In this document: in pieces, positions 60,777 to 64,000 of the stretch | Position numbering within the stretch: the stretch's first letter is position 1 | Layout of the letters: the number at the start of each line of letters is the position of its first letter | Origin: Armigeres subalbatus | Taxonomy: Eukaryota > Arthropoda > Insecta > Diptera > Culicidae | Direction of reading: 5' to 3' | Length of the DNA: 64,000 nucleotides | NCBI RefSeq assembly: GCF_024139115.2 | Contig: NC_085140.1 | Location: 435,883,260 to 435,947,259 of the forward strand | The notes under the pieces: model-generated | Seen by the model: the letters and a program-made list of their open reading frames with translations, nothing else | Told to the model about the DNA's origin: nothing | The model's database searches: none | Translations under genes and position numbers: made by a program

Positions 60777-61079
60777 TATCAAGGATTTGTTGAAAACATT
60801 TGGTCCGTTGTTGATCATCCTACTTGAAAACCATAACCATTTTGATATTCGCCGACAAAGGTAACAAACTGCTAAACAGAATTCGAGAGAGTACCTTGTA
60901 GGCGGTATTGAGTAGTATTATACCTTGATAGTTAGCACAATCGAGTCTGTGCCATTTCTTGTAGATAGGACAATTGCCCTCATCCGACAGTCGTTATGTT
61001 CAGCCGCATGGTTCTCTCACGCCTAGAACCAGTGATGCTGTACAGCCTTGCGCGAACCTTACATACCGCCCCGCTAGTT

Positions 61080-61375
61080 CTTCTTCTTCTTCTTCTTCTT
61101 CTTATTGGCATTACATCCCCACACTGGGACAGAGCCGCATCGCAGCTTAGTGTTCATTAAGCACTTCCACAGTTATTAACTGCGAGGTTACTAAGCCAAG
61201 TTACCATTTTTGCATTCGTATATCATGAGGCTAACACGATGATACTTTTATGCCCAAGGAAATCGAGACAATTTCCAATTCGAAAATTGCGTAGACCGGC
61301 ACCGGGAATCGAACCCAGCCACCCTCAGCATGGTCTTGCTTTGTAGCCACGCGTCTTACCGCACGGCTAAGGAGC
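61080..61375 (-). mobile_element. Gecko-like tRNA-derived SINE, full length
   Basis: The minus strand begins with a tRNA-like head containing a B-box-like GGTTCGATTCCC and ends in a (GAA)n tail, seen as TTCTTC repeats at 61080-61100. Both sides carry the same 12-bp duplication GCCCCGCTAGTT (61068-61079 and 61376-61387), which proves insertion by retroposition into the old LINE. The body (ATATCATGAGGCTAACACG) is shared with the other copies in this window. The name Gecko is from memory. Confidence 0.88.
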
Positions 61376-62035
61376 GCCCCGCTAGTTATCAGAGTTGATA
61401 TCGGAAGGTCCTCATATCTATGACATCTGAGAAATGCCGAACGTCCACTAACACATGATCGATTAATGAATACGTATACTAAAAAGGTGATGCAGCAAAA
61501 GTAACTAACCTCAGGCCATTGTCATTGGTAATACCGTGGAGGCTCTCCCTTCCAATGACGTAGCGAAAAAAGACTTCCTTTCCGACCTGTGCGTTTGCAT
61601 CACCGATGTTGAATTTTCCGTCGAGTTTTGGCCATTCTCATTTGGTCTTACCTAGACGCTTTATAGAACTCGTCCTTCACATCGTCAGGTTTATCGTAGG
61701 TTGGTACGTATGCAATGCATTGAGCAAGCTGTAGTTGATAAATTTGCCCTTAGTTCTTAACACGCAGAAGCGACCACTTACCGGTCTTCTTTTAATGATT
61801 CGACGCTGCTGCTTACCAAGTACTACGAAACCAACAAACTGCTAAACTCCGTCTTCTCGCCACCACTGACGTAGATGTGATACTTGAATGAGGTACCCGC
61901 TATTGGGTCCACTGCAACATCCATCTCTAATTTTTGCAGCTCTCGAACATAGAAGGCAACTCACGCAGGTTCCAATACGTTCCTAACGTCCCAAGTACCA
62001 AGTTTCCAGTCAGTTTCCGTTAATCATTGCCGTGT

Positions 62036-63080
62036 CCTTTGCCGAATGTTCAATCCTGTATTTTCAATCACATTTGTAGGGGTTGATTGTTCGTTTTTTC
62101 GGTATTGCGTCTTAATAGGGCTGCGATCTTTAGCTACGTGATGGCTGATGTGAAACCGCATTTATTGGTCAGCCGCCACTATGGATCGGTCGCTTGCTGT
62201 TTTGGGCAGCCCAGGTTTCATGTTCATGCAGGTTTGATTAAAGTCCCCCCACTCCAGGACTAGACTAGTGGGCTTTGAGTCGCTTTGGTAGGCCCTGCCT
62301 TCGGATTCTCAACAGGCTGACTCCATTTTCTCTGAGGGTATGGACGGCTTATCTAGCAAATAGTTTGGATTTTGTGAGGGTAAGTGGTGAAAACCGTCGT
62401 GGTAGCGATTCATCGTAGGCGGAGGGGTATTCGGTACTACCCGGTCGTGACGCTCTACGTCAAGAATTCAAGCTCTAATCAAGAATGAAGATCGTGGGGG
62501 AATGATGAGTTGACCTTCGGGGTAGCCCGGGTAGTCACGACGACCACGCATGCCTGAAAAACAGCTGTAACACATATCGCGGCATCATCGAGGCTGTAAT
62601 TCAATAGCTCGAGAGTGTGCTTCAGTAGACGTAGTTGACGTAGTGATGTGTCTCAGAGTTATATTCGCCCACCGCACGCGGTATCATTGCGGGTATGATG
62701 TCCGTCGAGATTGTCATCCGAGAAGACAAGGAGTGCTTCGAATGTGCGTGTCCAGAGGAGCCTGTAAGACTACAGGGGGCGTTCGATAACTGGGCTTTGG
62801 CCCAGCAGTTATCCGTCGAAAAACAAAAACAAAGACTCAAACAACGAAAATAACAATGCAACGCAAATCCCCTCGTCAACGAATTGCTCGTCTTCTAATA
62901 TTTTCTTTCAAAATAGTTAAATTTTATCATTCTTAATCGTCAAATTTTACTTCGAAGTAAATTAATGATATTTTTCTTCTTCTTTTTCAGGTATGTGTCC
63001 CTCTCATAAAATCGAACAGGCAGTTTTTGGTATGTTAGATTTAAACTCTAATGTGAACAACCAATGTTCTATCAAGTCGC
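62036..63080. other. Possible 5' part of the old LINE, then unassigned sequence
   Basis: To about 62560 the sequence is GC-richer and continues smoothly upstream (minus sense) of the LINE endonuclease, so it may be its 5' untranslated region. From 62560 on I see no gene. A pyrimidine tract ending in TTTTTCAG at 62982-62991 resembles a splice acceptor, but no exon follows that I can support. Confidence 0.3.
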
Positions 63081-63414
63081 GTGGCTACCCGAGTAGACGA
63101 AAATAGCTCAATAATATCAAATGTTGATAAGATAGCAAAATGAGATATGGACTTGATTGATATAAGAGATAAAAGATCAGACGACAATATCAAAAATTTG
63201 CACTAAAATATCATGAGCAGATCATGTTATGCTAATTGTAAGAAGTGATCAATATCATGTGCCATTAGTTTGTTCTCATCCATAGCATATCTTGATGTGC
63301 AAATGATATTTCGGTGCAAATTTTTGATATTGTTGCCTATTCTTTTATCTCTTATATCAATCAAATCCATATCATGTTTTGTTATTCTGTTTATGGCTTC
63401 TGCCCGGGTACCAC
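63081..63414. mobile_element. Foldback MITE with GTGGTACCCG-type ends
   Basis: The left end GTGGCTACCCGAGTAGA pairs with TGCCCGGGTACCAC at the right. The inner arms (63138-63207 and 63316-63385) carry TTGATTGATATAAGAGATAA and CAATATCAAAAATTTGCAC as strong inverted copies. GATATT/AATATC motifs are frequent throughout. Non-coding. Confidence 0.78.
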
Positions 63415-64000
63415 CTAGTTTCAATTTACCTGTACTGTTGCCGCAAGCATAACTGTCCCTTGTTATAAGGTTTTCACATTAAAATAGGACAGTAATGCTT
63501 GCGTTGCGTTGGTAGTGCAGCTGCGGTTATTTCTTTCCTTTGTGAAATTTGAGATAACTATTAAGATACACACATTTCACAGTGATAAGTGGGAAATAAG
63601 TAGTGAGAAGTGAGACGGCCAAACGGCTCTTCCCCGTTTTCATTACAGTAGCCTAATTTCAATATTTGGGAAGAAGCAAACCAAAACAATTAATCTAACA
63701 TTTAAGGTACCGATTAAACTCTGTATGCGTAATCCTATAATTGACTATGATTGAATTACGTTGATTTGATCACAATAAGCTGTGTTTCACATTCTACCAA
63801 TAGAATTACACTCACACTATTTCACACTCCCGCCATCCTTTGTCCGATAACTCGCTCTCCCTATATCAGTATTACAGTTTTTCAATTCAAAAAGCTCTTG
63901 AATTCAACAGCAATGTCAAAAGTTCGGCCATACTCCTATTGATCATGATAGGTCGCTTTTTCAACTAGACAATTTATATCCCCTCCAATTAGATCATCAA
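63415..64000. other. Unassigned sequence to the window end
   Basis: Contains one GAGAAGTGAG fragment related to the pyrimidine tract (63590-63615). No gene recognised. Confidence 0.4.

Larger units (their letters stand above)
60326..62035 (-). pseudogene. Old RTE-clade LINE, broken by SINE insertions
   Basis: Reading the minus strand from the right, endonuclease pieces appear: LGTWDVRNVLEP near 62005, YVSGGEKTEFSS near 61850, and GDANAQVGKE near 61577-61608, each separated by stops. Reverse transcriptase pieces follow: [18 protein letters not shown] and [11 protein letters not shown] (60880-60990), then FPAKLIRQF and a KQGDALFILLLNIPLEGAI block (60326-60500). Many stops and shifts show long decay. 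SINE-like elements at 61080-61375, 60520-60776 and 60117-60323 interrupt or abut it. Confidence 0.8.

Overview
This window looks like nuclear DNA of a culicine mosquito, most likely Aedes. It is AT-rich, has long non-coding stretches, and is densely packed with transposon debris. tRNA-headed SINEs resembling the Aedes families Gecko and Feilai occur, together with RTE-clade LINE copies, a BEL/Pao remnant, a mariner remnant and many short inverted-repeat elements. The family names are recalled rather than searched; the structures (inverted repeats, target-site duplications, reading frames) are read directly from the sequence.

Only one host gene is clear: the RNA polymerase III factor TFIIIB subunit Bdp1 on the minus strand (26546-29130). 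It has an intact SANT domain and a polyadenylation signal, but a reading-frame break splits it at a TGTGT tract. A possible first exon of a second gene lies at 23217-23248 on the plus strand. A frame-broken trace of a small membrane protein lies at 8830-9201. Two diverged copies of an unidentified coding-like module lie near 21.4 kb and 50.8 kb.

Layout: 1-3.4 kb unique; 3.4-7.7 kb a GGATTT-type satellite with 10- and 11-bp periods; 7.7-12 kb unique sequence with a LINE gag zinc knuckle and BEL/Pao pol remnants; 12.2-13.5 kb a 24-bp minisatellite joined to a transposon end; 13.8-16.4 kb tandem arrays, one holding a clean MITE insertion; 16.4-19 kb a deleted mariner and foldback elements; 19-26 kb mostly unique, with a CpG-richer block and a hairpin element flanked by a 13-bp duplication; 26.4-29.2 kb Bdp1; 29.4-36.4 kb a palindrome, a TIR element with a nested hairpin element, a 5'-truncated RTE LINE with target-site duplication, an AT-rich foldback and a hAT-type MITE; 36-41.7 kb mostly unique; 41.8-47.1 kb a TTAA-bounded composite element carrying the same 24-bp minisatellite and a nested 2.4-kb TIR element; 47-54 kb a diverged satellite and several MITEs; 57-62 kb SINEs, a pyrimidine-rich tract, a short retroposon with a 21-bp duplication, and an old RTE LINE split by SINEs; 63 kb one more foldback element.

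The features with most potential novelty are three. The first is a pair of hairpin elements with retroposition-like target duplications. The second is the 24-bp minisatellite, which occurs in opposite orientations beside the same transposon end. The third is the concentrically organised 10/11-bp satellite. There is no sign of bacterial operons, CRISPR arrays or viral genomes.
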